This document shows positions 53,318-62,509 of a stretch of 64,000 bases of DNA, piece by piece. The position numbers were made by a program, and so were the translations under genes. A model generated the notes under the pieces. That model saw only the letters and a program-made list of their open reading frames with translations. It was not told where the DNA came from and made no database searches. How positions within the stretch are numbered: position 1 is the first letter of the stretch; every line of letters begins with the position of its first letter. Source of the DNA: Exiguobacterium sp. Leaf196 (GTDB lineage Bacteria; Bacillota; Bacilli; Exiguobacteriales; Exiguobacteriaceae); NCBI RefSeq assembly GCF_001423965.1, contig NZ_LMPV01000006.1, positions 434,001 to 498,000 of the forward strand, written 5' to 3'.

Positions 53318-54214
53318 TTACCGGGAGGGATATGTGAATCCTTCCCCGATGACTTCTCGCACTTTATGAATGACGACGAAGGCGCGGGGATCCGCTGCTT
53401 CGACGATTTGTTTCAACGGTGCCAGTTGTCGTTTATCGACGATCATATACAACATGTCATTCTTTTGTTTCGTGAAATGACCATGACTGTGGATGACAGT
53501 TGCGCTACGTCCGAGCGTCTCCGTCAGAATCGTCGCGATTTCTTCTTGGCGATGGCTAATGATCGTGACCGCTTCGCGGACATTCAATCCTTCGCTGACG
53601 AGATCAATCAAATACGAACCGATGATAATCGCAATTAACGTGTACAGCATCGTCTCTTCTCCAAATAGAAAACCTGACGCACCGACAACAGCGACATCGA
53701 TGATGAACATCGAGACTGCGATACTGAGATTCAAGTATTTATTCATCAGTCGAGCGATAATGACACCACCGCCCGTCGTTCCTCCCGCACGAATGACGAG
53801 TCCGATTCCGACACCAATCAAAATACCCGCATAGACCGTACCAATCAAACGGCTATCCGATGATGTCGCAAGGTTTGCTGTCGAAGAGAGGACAAACGAT
53901 GTAACGGCGACTGAGATGACTGAGTAAAGCATCGTCTTCCGGCTAAGGAATCGATAACCGACAACGAACAGCAAAGCGTTCGCAAGTAAGGAGACAAGTC
54001 CCGTATCCCAACCGTAAAGATAGTAGAAAATGACCGTGATCCCAATCAATCCACCTTCTGAGAGATCATTTGGAATCGTAAAGTAGTTGATTCCAAAGGC
54101 GAGAATCGACGACCCGATGATAACCCAGAAGATGTCCTTCCAAGAGATCAATTGCATCGCCTCGAAAGCACGGCGTCTCGTTTCTGTCGTTGTTGATGTT
54201 TTTCGTACGTTCAT
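53318..54214 (-). CDS. YitT-family membrane protein
   Basis: A 298-residue membrane protein of the YitT (DUF161-DUF2179) family. The first ~205 residues contain about five spans, with the family pattern GINYFTIPNDLSEGG and the Gly-rich AGGTTGGGVIIARL. The C-terminal soluble domain (about 215-290) is DUF2179-like: AVTIISHRQEEIATIL, then MLYMIVDKRQLAPLKQIV and AFVVIHKVREVIGEGF. The family has no proven function. AGGAGGAACGC precedes the ATG. Single gene with its own terminator. Confidence 0.92.
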   Translation of the reverse strand: MNVRKTSTTTETRRRAFEAMQLISWKDIFWVIIGSSILAFGINYFTIPNDLSEGGLIGITVIFYYLYGWDTGLVSLLANALLFVVGYRFLSRKTMLYSVISVAVTSFVLSSTANLATSSDSRLIGTVYAGILIGVGIGLVIRAGGTTGGGVIIARLMNKYLNLSIAVSMFIIDVAVVGASGFLFGEETMLYTLIAIIIGSYLIDLVSEGLNVREAVTIISHRQEEIATILTETLGRSATVIHSHGHFTKQKNDMLYMIVDKRQLAPLKQIVEAADPRAFVVIHKVREVIGEGFTYPSR

Positions 54215-54250
54215 ATGCGTTCCTCCTTTTTTGATTAGGCGTGGCTCAAT

Positions 54251-54285
54251 AAAAATTCCGTACTGAAACGATGTCAGTACGGAAT
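54251..54285 (-). terminator. Terminator after yshE and the 27-residue ORF
   Basis: ATTCCGTACTGA and TCAGTACGGAAT form a perfect 12-bp stem with a 7-nt loop, followed by TTTTTATT on the minus strand. It ends the mutS2-yshE unit. Confidence 0.88.
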
Positions 54286-54309
54286 GATCACACGGTAAGA
54301 CCGGTTCTT

Positions 54310-54393
54310 TTAATTAAATACAATCCAGAGGATACCGACAACCAAAAAGGCGATCGAAACCCCGAACATGATTTTCGCTAAACGTTCTAACAC
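54310..54393 (-). CDS. 27-residue single-span membrane peptide
   Basis: A short frame with GTG start, too short for standard tracks. The peptide starts with LERLAKIMFGVS and continues as a hydrophobic stretch ending in LWIVFN, so it is one membrane helix with a short basic N-end. It begins 4 nt after the yshE stop, with GGGGTGA as a possible ribosome binding site partly within that stop region, and lies ahead of the shared terminator. The position suggests a small partner of YshE. Coding status needs proof; the codon pattern and spacing support it. Confidence 0.5.
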   Translation of the reverse strand: MLERLAKIMFGVSIAFLVVGILWIVFN

Positions 54394-54397
54394 GGAT

Positions 54398-54805
54398 TCA
54401 CCCCACTAACGCTGATCCGATGACGTAGGACATGCCGATCGATAAAGCGCATGAAATGATACCGACAGCAATGTTGCCATTCTCGATTTCACGGTCTACC
54501 GGCAAATTCGGTGTCAGGAATTCAAAGATCCAATATGTCGATATCAACAATAAGAAGCCAAAGGCACTTTCAAGAAATATCGACCCGACTCGTTCTCCCC
54601 CTTGAACAGCGAAATGAACGATATTGGCGAGTCCGATGATTTTTCCACCTGTTGCTAACGCAACAGCGATGTTGCCACTCTTGATATGTTCCCAGTTTTT
54701 ATACCGGGTTGTCAACTCAAAAAGTGCAAGCCCCAAAATGATCAGTAATCCCGCGACCGAATAGAGCGCTGTCGTATAGACATAGACGTTCTCAAAAATG
54801 TTCAT
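54398..54805 (-). CDS. yshE: DUF350 membrane protein YshE
   Basis: A 135-residue membrane protein of the DUF350 family with two similar halves, each carrying two spans (about 14-32, 46-68, 75-95 and 110-133). The repeated pattern GNIAVALATGGKIIGLANIV and GNIAVGIISCALSIGMSYVI shows internal duplication. The function of the family is not settled. It follows mutS2 by 10 nt, as in B. subtilis. Confidence 0.9.
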   Translation of the reverse strand: MNIFENVYVYTTALYSVAGLLIILGLALFELTTRYKNWEHIKSGNIAVALATGGKIIGLANIVHFAVQGGERVGSIFLESAFGFLLLISTYWIFEFLTPNLPVDREIENGNIAVGIISCALSIGMSYVIGSALVG

Positions 54806-54815
54806 CTTGCTTTCC

Positions 54816-57182
54816 TCATTTCAGTTCGATGATCGTCACACCGTGTCCGCCTTCACCTTGACCACCTAACCGGTGACCTTTGACGTGACGATGACCTTTC
54901 AAGAATTCTTGGACACCTTGTCGCATCGCTCCCGTACCCAAGCCATGAATGACACGGATGTGGTCGTAGTTCGATAACAAGGCTTGGTCCATGAAGCGTT
55001 CGAGCTTCGACAACCCTTCTTCGACACGCACGCCACGTAAATCCAGTTCAGCCGAAGGTGTCGATTGTTTCGTCACACTCGTTCCACCAGAGCGCCCTTT
55101 CGTTTGTGGACGTTTTGGTGTACTGCCAACCTTCGCGAGATCTTCCGGTTTGACGTTCACCTTCATGATGCCGACTTGGACGGTATACTCGCCGTTCGCC
55201 TGTTGGTTGATAATGTAGCCTTTTTGATTGAAGGTCGTGACTTTAACTTCTTCGCCTTTATCAAATCGCGGCGTTTGGTCGTATTTTGCTTTTACTTTAG
55301 CTATCCGCTTCTCTTGCAGACTCGGCTTCGCATCTTCGAGTCGCTTCCGCGCCTCGATCAGTTCATGCTCTTTGACGGCACCAGCGTCTCGTAATTCCTT
55401 CAGACGTTTGATGACGCCTTCTGCTTCTTTTTGAGCGCGTTCGACCGCACGTGTTGCTTTTTCTTCCGCTTTTGCCAGAATTTCGTTTTTCTCTTCCTGG
55501 ATCTCAGCTTGTTCTTGCTCGAACTGCTCTCTCTCTTCGACAAGTCGTTTTTTCTCTTCTAACAACTGTGCCTCTAACGTTTCAGCCCGCTGTTTCGCTT
55601 CTTCTAATCGTTCGATCATCGTCTCGACAGACTGTGCGTCGCTACCGATTTGACCACGTGCCGCGTCGATGATCCGGCCTTCGAGTCCAAGACGTTTTGA
55701 AATCTCGAACGCATTCGAGCGTCCAGGTACACCGATGAGTAAGCGATAGGTCGGACTGAGTGATTCGACATCGAATTCCATCGACGCATTGACGACCCCT
55801 TCTCGGTTATAGCCGTACGCTTTTAATTCTGAATAGTGCGTCGTCGCTGCCACACGTGCTCCGCGTCGCTTCACTTCATCAAGAATCGCGATTGCTAGGG
55901 CAGCCCCTTCTGTCGGATCCGTTCCCGCACCTAACTCATCGAACAGTACTAGACTCATAAAATCGATTTTTTCCATCATTGAGACGATGTTCGTCATGTG
56001 TGAACTAAACGTCGATAAGTTTTGTTCAATCGACTGTTCATCCCCGATATCGGCATAAATCGCATCAAAGACACTGAGCTCCGTCTCATCTGCAGCTGGC
56101 ACGTATAGTCCCGATTGCACCATCAATTGCAAAAGACCGATCGTCTTTAAGGTAACTGTTTTACCGCCGGTGTTCGGACCGGTGATGACGAGTGACGTAA
56201 AATCCCCACCCAGTGATACGGTAATTGGTACGACTTCCTCTTTCGGGATGAACGGATGCCGTGCTTCCTTCAGAATGATATGGCGGTTTTCGTTCAAGCG
56301 TGGCTCGACCGCTCCAATCTGATGACCGTATAATGCTTTTGCCATGATGAAATCAAGTTCTGCTAATACATCCAGATTGATGCGTAGCGAATCACCAACG
56401 CTACCGACAAGTGCCGATAGTTGTGCAAGAATTCGTTCGATTTCCGCCCGTTCTTTCAAACGCGCTTCTTGAATTTCGTTGTTCGCAGAGACGACAGCTT
56501 GCGGTTCGATGAACAACGTTGCTCCAGAAGCCGACTGATCGTGGACGATTCCGCCGAACGCTTGACGGTATTCTTGTTTGACCGGTACACAATAACGATC
56601 GTTTCGCATCGTCACGATGGCGTCAGACAGCATCTTCGCTTTACTACGTAAGACGTTATCGATTTTTGAACGAACTTGTCCTTCGAGCGAGCGTAACTGA
56701 CTGCGTAACGCTCGTAATTTATCACTCGCTGAGTCTTGGACAGTCCCTTGATCGTCGATGGCATGGCGAATCCCCTGTTCGATCTCGACGAGCTTCGTGA
56801 TTTGCTCGATTCGACTATCAAGGCGCGGTAATCGTAGATCCGCATGGTCTTCGTGTAGCCGTTCTTGGAACGCCTTCACTTGACGTCCCGAGTAGACGAC
56901 GTCTGCGACGGCTAGAAGTTCACTCGTCGAGAGGACAGAGCCAATCTCTGCCCGTTTGACTTCACTTCGGACGTCCGTCAATCCACCGAACGGATAACGG
57001 TCACGCAACCGGTAGACCGTCGTTGCTTCCGTCGTGACAGCTAACAGTTCCTTGACCTGCTCGAAGTCTTCCGCCGGACGCATTGCCCGGACGAACTGTG
57101 CTCCGAGTGAACTAGCCGTGAAGGCGAGCATGTTTTCTTTTAACTTCTCATATTCTAAAACGCGTAATGCGTTGGCATTCAT
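54816..57182 (-). CDS. mutS2: MutS2, ribosome- and DNA-associated ATPase/endonuclease
   Basis: MutS-like protein without the mismatch-binding domain. In Bacilli it is linked to recombination and to rescue of collided ribosomes. 788 residues. Walker A is ITGPNTGGKTVTLKT (about 333-347), Walker B is LVLFDELGAGTDPTEG (about 409-424). A long coiled coil (about 515-635) follows, then a KOW-like segment, and the Smr nuclease domain at the C-terminus (LDLRGVRVEEGLSKLE, HGLGTGAMRQGV). It directly follows polX (stop at 57183), so they are co-transcribed. Confidence 0.96.
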   Translation of the reverse strand: MNANALRVLEYEKLKENMLAFTASSLGAQFVRAMRPAEDFEQVKELLAVTTEATTVYRLRDRYPFGGLTDVRSEVKRAEIGSVLSTSELLAVADVVYSGRQVKAFQERLHEDHADLRLPRLDSRIEQITKLVEIEQGIRHAIDDQGTVQDSASDKLRALRSQLRSLEGQVRSKIDNVLRSKAKMLSDAIVTMRNDRYCVPVKQEYRQAFGGIVHDQSASGATLFIEPQAVVSANNEIQEARLKERAEIERILAQLSALVGSVGDSLRINLDVLAELDFIMAKALYGHQIGAVEPRLNENRHIILKEARHPFIPKEEVVPITVSLGGDFTSLVITGPNTGGKTVTLKTIGLLQLMVQSGLYVPAADETELSVFDAIYADIGDEQSIEQNLSTFSSHMTNIVSMMEKIDFMSLVLFDELGAGTDPTEGAALAIAILDEVKRRGARVAATTHYSELKAYGYNREGVVNASMEFDVESLSPTYRLLIGVPGRSNAFEISKRLGLEGRIIDAARGQIGSDAQSVETMIERLEEAKQRAETLEAQLLEEKKRLVEEREQFEQEQAEIQEEKNEILAKAEEKATRAVERAQKEAEGVIKRLKELRDAGAVKEHELIEARKRLEDAKPSLQEKRIAKVKAKYDQTPRFDKGEEVKVTTFNQKGYIINQQANGEYTVQVGIMKVNVKPEDLAKVGSTPKRPQTKGRSGGTSVTKQSTPSAELDLRGVRVEEGLSKLERFMDQALLSNYDHIRVIHGLGTGAMRQGVQEFLKGHRHVKGHRLGGQGEGGHGVTIIELK

Positions 57183-58898
57183 TTAATCCACTCCTAAACG
57201 TTTTCGACCGAAGAATTCGAGTGCTTCTTCAACAGACCACGTATTGATGACATCAGACGCCTCCAAATAAGCTTTACGAGCATGGAGGACTCCAAGTTTC
57301 ATATCTTCTAACATTTCTGGTCGGTGTGTATCCGTATTAATTAAAATCTTCACGCCGGCAGCCTTCGCTTTCGCAAGCGAACTTGCCGTTAAATCAAAAC
57401 GTGCTGGATTCGCGTTCATCTCAAGCGCTGTTCCTGTCTCTGCTGCTAGTTCGATCAATCGATCGACATTGACGGCGTATCCTTCTCGTCTTCCAATGAT
57501 TCGTCCCGTCGGATGAGCAATCAAGGAAACATAAGGATTACGACAAGCATTCTCGAGCCGCTGCATGATCTCTTCTTCCGTCTGATCGAACTTCGAGTGG
57601 ATCGAGGCGATGACATAGTCCATTTCTTTTAAGAACTCATCTTCATAATCAAGTGATCCATCGGGCAAGATATCCATCTCGACACCACATAAAATTGTCA
57701 TATCGGGATGTTTCTCGCGTGCCGCTTCGATTTCAATACGTTGTGCACGCAGACGTTCTTCCGTTAATCCATTGACGAATTTCATATATTTACTATGATC
57801 CGTGATCGCCATCCATGTATATCCGCGTGCAGCACAGGCATCGACTAGTTCTTCAACAGACAACGTACCATCTGACCATGTCGTATGCATATGAACATCG
57901 GCTTGAATATCTTGTTCCGTCAAGAGACGTGATAAATCTTGCTCGAATTCATGACGTCCCGCTCGTAATTCAGGCGCGATGAACGGTAAATCATATCGCG
58001 CAAACAATTCTTCTTCTGTGTTCGGTTGCACTAATCCTTGCTCGGTCTCGACACCATATTCAGAAATACTCTCTCCTCGCTCTTTTGCGAGTTGGCGCAT
58101 CCGGACGTTGTGATCCTTCGAACCCGTAAAGTGATGTAATGTAGATGCATACGCCGCATCATCCACGATTCGGAAATCAACCGCGATATAATGAACGTCT
58201 CGTTTTAAGATGAGCGATACTTTCGTGCTGCCAGCTGCGATGACTTCATCGATGAGCGACAGTTCTAGAAGCTGCTCCTTGATTCGTTCCGGTTCATCCG
58301 TTGAGAGAATGAAATCAAGGTCCTTACACGTCTCTTCTGCTCGACGGAAACTTCCTCCAACTTCAAAACGAATGATTGCCTCAAACGATGCAAGTGTCTG
58401 ATTCAATTCAGCGACGATCTTTCGCATGACACCGTATGGTAATCGCTCCGGTCGTGTTTCAAACGTTTCAAGTGCTTTAACGTACTTCTCGACCGTCTTC
58501 TTGCCGAATCCAGGCATCGCTTCGACTGTACCATCTGCTAATTTCTCTGCAAAGGAATCTGCATCAATGACGCCGACTTCATGCAGTTTAGCGAGCTTTT
58601 TTCCACCAAGACCCGGAATCTTCAATAAGGCGATCAATCCTTCTGGCACTTCTTGTTCGAGTTCTGTCAGTGCCGTGCTCGTTCCCGTTTCCCGATATTC
58701 CTCTAGAACAGCAGCCGTTCCTTTCCCGATCCCCTTCATCGCCGTGAAATCCTCGATCGCCATGAAGTCAGCATCGGATGCTTCGAGAATACTTGCTGCT
58801 TTCCGAAAAGCATTAATCTTAAATGGATTTTCCCCTTTGACCTCTAGGTAGACCGATATCCGTTCCAAATGACGCATCGCATCTTGAATCGTACGCAT
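57183..58898 (-). CDS. polX: PolX DNA polymerase with PHP domain
   Basis: Family X repair polymerase with a C-terminal PHP phosphoesterase that gives 3'-5' exonuclease activity. 571 residues from the ATG at 58898, with GGGGAG about 8 nt upstream; the frame extends to a TTG at 58916. The N-terminal helix-hairpin-helix regions (MKGIGKGTA, IPGLGGKKLAKLHE, MPGFGKKTVEKY), the catalytic Asp region GGSFRRAEETCKDLDFI and VDFRIV, and the PHP metal ligands (DVHMHTTWSDG, ITDHSKYMK, GVEMDIL, INTDTH) are all present. Confidence 0.95.
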   Translation of the reverse strand: MRTIQDAMRHLERISVYLEVKGENPFKINAFRKAASILEASDADFMAIEDFTAMKGIGKGTAAVLEEYRETGTSTALTELEQEVPEGLIALLKIPGLGGKKLAKLHEVGVIDADSFAEKLADGTVEAMPGFGKKTVEKYVKALETFETRPERLPYGVMRKIVAELNQTLASFEAIIRFEVGGSFRRAEETCKDLDFILSTDEPERIKEQLLELSLIDEVIAAGSTKVSLILKRDVHYIAVDFRIVDDAAYASTLHHFTGSKDHNVRMRQLAKERGESISEYGVETEQGLVQPNTEEELFARYDLPFIAPELRAGRHEFEQDLSRLLTEQDIQADVHMHTTWSDGTLSVEELVDACAARGYTWMAITDHSKYMKFVNGLTEERLRAQRIEIEAAREKHPDMTILCGVEMDILPDGSLDYEDEFLKEMDYVIASIHSKFDQTEEEIMQRLENACRNPYVSLIAHPTGRIIGRREGYAVNVDRLIELAAETGTALEMNANPARFDLTASSLAKAKAAGVKILINTDTHRPEMLEDMKLGVLHARKAYLEASDVINTWSVEEALEFFGRKRLGVD

Positions 58899-58913
58899 GT
58901 GCAGTTCTCCCCT

Positions 58914-58940
58914 CAAAAAAAGCTCCCAATCGTGGGAGCC
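58914..58940 (-). terminator. Terminator/attenuator between cvpA and polX
   Basis: GGCTCCCA and TGGGAGC form a 7-bp stem with a CGAT loop, followed by seven T on the minus strand. It lies between the cvpA stop and the polX ribosome binding site, so polX may be partly uncoupled from zapA-cvpA. Confidence 0.8.
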
Positions 58941-58943
58941 TGT

Positions 58944-59492
58944 TTATTTTATCAATCCAACTTGATCCATCAGCCAGTTCGCAAGAAGCGGGGTGTGCTG
59001 GATAATGAAGCTTGCTAAACTCGAGTCCGCGATCGCATCCTGTATCGATTGGATTGGAACGAATGCCGCTAAGAACAAGAGCAGGAAGATGAAGATGTAC
59101 ATCTCGATGAAACCAAAGACGCCACCTAATAACCCTTTGACTTGTTTTAGAATCGGGACATTCGTCAACGAATCAAACATCGACAATAAGATCGATAAGA
59201 TGATTTTTGTACCGAAGAACAGGACGACGAACCAAAAGGCTTTGTAGAACACCTCATCGAGTCGTGCTGAACTTGGAATCGCGAACATCGTCAAATCGAT
59301 TCCCGCATCATCCAGTGTAGACGGATATGGTACCCACAATCGGAATTTCGTAGCCAGTTCCTCATAGAACGACAGTGCAACGATGAAGGAAATGATCAGG
59401 CTGAGCAAATGACCGGCCTGCAACACAACTCCCCTTCGGACCCCTGTCATGACACCTAAGGCGAGAAGTAATAAGATAACGAGAGAAATCAT
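58944..59492 (-). CDS. cvpA: CvpA-family membrane protein
   Basis: A 182-residue membrane protein of the CvpA (YshB) family. Hydrophobic spans lie at about 2-18, 24-45, 78-108 and 113-145. The family start with a Gly-rich turn (GVMTGVRRGVVLQAGHLLSLI) is seen. Function is not firmly known; E. coli CvpA is needed for colicin V production. It lies 3 nt after the zapA stop. Confidence 0.92.
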   Translation of the reverse strand: MISLVILLLLALGVMTGVRRGVVLQAGHLLSLIISFIVALSFYEELATKFRLWVPYPSTLDDAGIDLTMFAIPSSARLDEVFYKAFWFVVLFFGTKIILSILLSMFDSLTNVPILKQVKGLLGGVFGFIEMYIFIFLLLFLAAFVPIQSIQDAIADSSLASFIIQHTPLLANWLMDQVGLIK

Positions 59493-59495
59493 AGT

Positions 59496-59732
59496 TTATA
59501 GTTCACCCAAATTCTTTTTAATTTTTACATAATCACTACCAATATTAAGCGCCGCTAGGACGGCGATTTGACGAACGTCGAGTTGTGGTGCTTGTTCTCG
59601 GATTTCTCGAATCTTCGTATCTACGAGGAGACCCACTTCGCGTACGTGTTCTGGCGACTCCGTTCCGACAATCGTATAATCATTGCCTGCGATATGAATC
59701 GTCGTCCGGTTCAACCCTTCTGAATCAGCCAT
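59496..59732 (-). CDS. zapA: Cell division protein ZapA
   Basis: Small protein that bundles FtsZ filaments at midcell. 78 residues from the ATG at 59732; GAGGAGGAC about 8 nt upstream fixes it, and the added frame to 59765 has no family match. The N-terminus TIHIAGNDYTIVGTESPEHV and the C-terminal helix (VRQIAVLAALNIGSDYVKIK) match the family. It heads zapA-cvpA-polX-mutS2-yshE. Confidence 0.94.
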   Translation of the reverse strand: MADSEGLNRTTIHIAGNDYTIVGTESPEHVREVGLLVDTKIREIREQAPQLDVRQIAVLAALNIGSDYVKIKKNLGEL

Positions 59733-59852
59733 TTTTCTGTCCTCCTCATACTTTGCTTCTTTCATATAGTACCATCATTTTCGTTTTAGGAAAAGAAGTC
59801 CCCCATCGGTCTTAAGGATGGTATGCTTAATCCCGGAAAGGGAGGTTAGCCT

Positions 59853-60773
59853 ATGGGAACGACCGTTTTACGCTTATCTAAAGAAAAACAGGACTTAGTC
59901 ATACAGAACTTCAAACAGAACGAGACGAAGTCTCCTCCGTATGCCCGTTTTGCTGCTAAGATTCCTGGTTGTGTCATCACGATTTATAATTCTGGAAAAG
60001 TGATGTTTCAAGGACCGCAAGCCGAAGCTATCGCTACACGTTTCGGTACGGCTTCGCCGACTAAGTCGAAAGAACCACTTGTTTCAACGTTACCGAATGG
60101 TTTTTCGGAATGGTCCGTCGTTGGTAGTGACGAAGTCGGGAAAGGCGATTTCTTTGGTCCACTCGTCGTCGCCGCTTCCTTTGTTGATCGAAAGCAGATT
60201 GCACTTCTTCACGAACTCGGTGTCCGAGACTCCAAACATTTGAACGATATCGAGATTCGTCGAATTGCTCGCGATCTCCATGCTGTCATTCCGTACACAT
60301 ATCGTATTCTACATAATCCAGAATACAATCAGATGCAACGGTCGATGACTCAAGGAAAGATGACTGCCCTGATGCATAATGATGTAATCGAGCGGCTTCT
60401 TGACCAACTGGAGACGAAACCAGAAGCGATTTTAATTGATCAGTTCGCCGAAAAAAGTGTCTATTATAAACACCTATCTGGTGTCGTGAATCCTGTTCGA
60501 GAAAATGTCTACTTCTCGACTAAAGCGGAACAACTTCATGTCGCCGTCGCTGCTTCATCCATCATCGCTCGTGCGATTTTTCTCAAGGAAATGGACAAGT
60601 TAAGTGAGTCAACAGGTGTCGTCATTCCTAAAGGTGCTGGCGCCAAGGTTGACCAAGTCGCGGCTTCACTGATTTTACGTTATGGCTCTGACAAACTGCG
60701 TGACTGGGCGAAAGCTCATTTTGCGAATACAAAAAAGGCACAACAATTAGCTACGAAACGAAACCGACCATGA
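59853..60773 (+). CDS. rnhC: Ribonuclease HIII
   Basis: Degrades RNA in RNA-DNA hybrids. 306 residues. The N-terminal TBP-like substrate domain (to about 80) is followed by the catalytic core: SDEVGKGDFFGP (about 91-102, with the DEDD Asp and Glu), GVRDSKHLND (with the second Asp), ILIDQF and VAAASIIARAIFLKEM. AGGGAGG precedes the ATG. It diverges from zapA, as in B. subtilis. A terminator overlaps its stop codon. Confidence 0.96.
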   Translation: MGTTVLRLSKEKQDLVIQNFKQNETKSPPYARFAAKIPGCVITIYNSGKVMFQGPQAEAIATRFGTASPTKSKEPLVSTLPNGFSEWSVVGSDEVGKGDFFGPLVVAASFVDRKQIALLHELGVRDSKHLNDIEIRRIARDLHAVIPYTYRILHNPEYNQMQRSMTQGKMTALMHNDVIERLLDQLETKPEAILIDQFAEKSVYYKHLSGVVNPVRENVYFSTKAEQLHVAVAASSIIARAIFLKEMDKLSESTGVVIPKGAGAKVDQVAASLILRYGSDKLRDWAKAHFANTKKAQQLATKRNRP

Positions 60774-60797
60774 CCCTTGCGGAATGGTCGGTTTTTA
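60761..60797. terminator. Terminator overlapping rnhC and MurE-like stop codons
   Basis: AAACCGACCAT and ATGGTCGGTTT form a perfect 11-bp stem with a 12-nt loop, then TTTAAAT. The 5' arm covers the rnhC stop and the 3' arm adjoins the stop of the convergent MurE-like gene, so it can serve both. Confidence 0.8.
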
Positions 60798-62261
60798 AAT
60801 GACGGATTCTCCTTCAGACAGCCGTTCTAGTTCCGCAAGCAGTATATGTTTTTCATTAAATGGAATCGTTTTAGTTCCGATTCGTTCCACCTCATCATGC
60901 CCTTTTCCGACAATGACGACGCGTTGCCCTCGATGTGCGAGATGCGCGGCTTGTACGAGTGCTTCATGACGAGACGTGTGACACCCAATTAACCGCTCTT
61001 TCGGAACATCAACAATTAACTCATCGATGATCTGATTCGGAGCCTCTGATCTCGCATCATGAACAGTTGCTATGATATGTTCGCAATATTTACTTGCGAT
61101 TCGTCCCATCTCCGCTCGTTTTGATCGGTCACGCTCTCCAGCTGCACTCAAGACAATCGATAGCGACTCGCCTATATAAGTAAGTGCCTGTAAACATTTT
61201 TCTAGACCATCTGGGGTATGCGCATAATCGAGATAGATTTCGCAAGAAGTCCATTCCAGTCGTTCAAGTCGTCCTTTCGGTAACTCCAGTTCTGGAATAT
61301 GACGAATCAGTGCATACAGATTGGCATTGCCTGCCCGCAATAATCCCATTGCTGCCGCTAAATTCGCCGCATTGAATTCACCAAGTAAAGCTGTCGGTAC
61401 ACGTGTCGTCGTCTCATCGATCCGGACATTGATGGTGTCGGTCAGCCATTCGACTGCGATTTGTGACGTCCGGTGTGGTTGCGTCGTATACCAAATAACT
61501 GGTTGCAAAGGTGCGGCATCTCGCATGACACGACTCCAACCGTCTTCTCGATTTAAGACGATGGTCTGTCCGTTTGACGCAGCAACTTGTTGAAACAACA
61601 AAGCTTTCGTCTTGGCGTACTCTTCCATCGAATGATGATAATCAAGATGATCATGCGATAAATTCGTAAAGGCTGCCGAATGGAAGGAAACTCCCTCGAC
61701 TCTCCCTTCAGCGAGCGCATGAGAAGACACTTCAATAATACAATCCGTCACGCCTTGTTCAACCATCTCGAACAATAATCGATGCAGAATGATCGCTTCG
61801 GGCGTCGTATTTGGCGTCTCGATGAATTCTTCATCGATCCGTGCACCGACCGTGCTGATCATGCCGGCTTTCACACCAGTCGCCCGAAAGAGATCGTACG
61901 CTAATTTCGTTGTCGTCGTTTTTCCGTTCGTTCCTGTTACACCATAAACACGCATTTTTTGACTCGGTTGGTTGTAAAAGCGATTCGCGACTTGACCTGC
62001 AAGTCGTTTTGTATCCGGTACGATGATGATAGGAACTGGACAGTCGGGAAACGGGCGTTCAGCCAAAATCGCCACAGCTCCATTTTCGATTGCTTGATTG
62101 ATATAATCGTGACCATCAACGGTGTAACCGTTGATACAAATAAACAGTCCATTCAGTTTGATTTGACGTGAATCGGTGGCGATATTCGTGATCAATGGAT
62201 TGATTGCTTCATTTATAGGAATTGGCAATAATTCAGTCAGAAGCTTCGCTAGTCGATTCAT
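60795..62261 (-). CDS. MurE-like UDP-MurNAc-tripeptide synthetase
   Basis: Mur ligase that adds the third amino acid (a diamino acid) to UDP-MurNAc-L-Ala-D-Glu. 488 residues from the ATG at 62261; GGAAG lies about 9 nt upstream. Three-domain MurE layout: NIATDSRQIKLNGLFICING (in part) at the start, ATP loop GVTGTNGKTTTTKLA, the EVSSHALAEGRV segment, LSHDHLDYHHSMEEY, and DYAHTPDGLE. The residues that read the third amino acid differ from known classes. The DNPR motif of meso-DAP enzymes reads HDAR here (401-404), and GCGGDRDR reads SAAGERDR. It stands alone, away from a dcw cluster, so it may be a second copy or a paralogue with a different amino acid. Confidence 0.85.
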   Translation of the reverse strand: MNRLAKLLTELLPIPINEAINPLITNIATDSRQIKLNGLFICINGYTVDGHDYINQAIENGAVAILAERPFPDCPVPIIIVPDTKRLAGQVANRFYNQPSQKMRVYGVTGTNGKTTTTKLAYDLFRATGVKAGMISTVGARIDEEFIETPNTTPEAIILHRLLFEMVEQGVTDCIIEVSSHALAEGRVEGVSFHSAAFTNLSHDHLDYHHSMEEYAKTKALLFQQVAASNGQTIVLNREDGWSRVMRDAAPLQPVIWYTTQPHRTSQIAVEWLTDTINVRIDETTTRVPTALLGEFNAANLAAAMGLLRAGNANLYALIRHIPELELPKGRLERLEWTSCEIYLDYAHTPDGLEKCLQALTYIGESLSIVLSAAGERDRSKRAEMGRIASKYCEHIIATVHDARSEAPNQIIDELIVDVPKERLIGCHTSRHEALVQAAHLAHRGQRVVIVGKGHDEVERIGTKTIPFNEKHILLAELERLSEGESVI

Positions 62262-62425
62262 GATGTACTCTTCCTTTCTTCTCTCTATGTCCAAATAGTA
62301 CAGTCAACTTATCGTAAGAGTAAGCACTCGATGTTTTAAGTTGAACAAATACCCTTTTACGGAACATACCCCGTTCGAGCATTGCTTAATCTTTTTCATT
62401 TAAGAACCTCATTCCTGTTAATACA

Positions 62426-62449
62426 TGCAAGAAGTTTTTTCATCTTGCA
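62426..62449. repeat. Inverted repeat upstream of marR
   Basis: TGCAAGA and TCTTGCA are 7-bp arms around AGTTTTTTCA. The right arm overlaps the -35 of the marR promoter (62445-62450). It may be an operator or a stem-loop. Confidence 0.5.
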
Positions 62450-62493
62450 CCTCTCACCCAGCTTTGATACACTCTTAAGGTTAACTAGTTAAC
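62445..62493 (+). promoter_or_regulatory. marR promoter and palindromic operator
   Basis: TTGCAC (62445-62450) and TACACT (62468-62473) are 17 nt apart. GTTAACTAGTTAAC (62480-62493) is a perfect 14-bp palindrome at the expected start point, fitting a MarR-type operator. Self-control of the marR-MFS unit is likely. Confidence 0.75.
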
Positions 62494-62509
62494 TAAAGGA
62501 GAAATAAAA

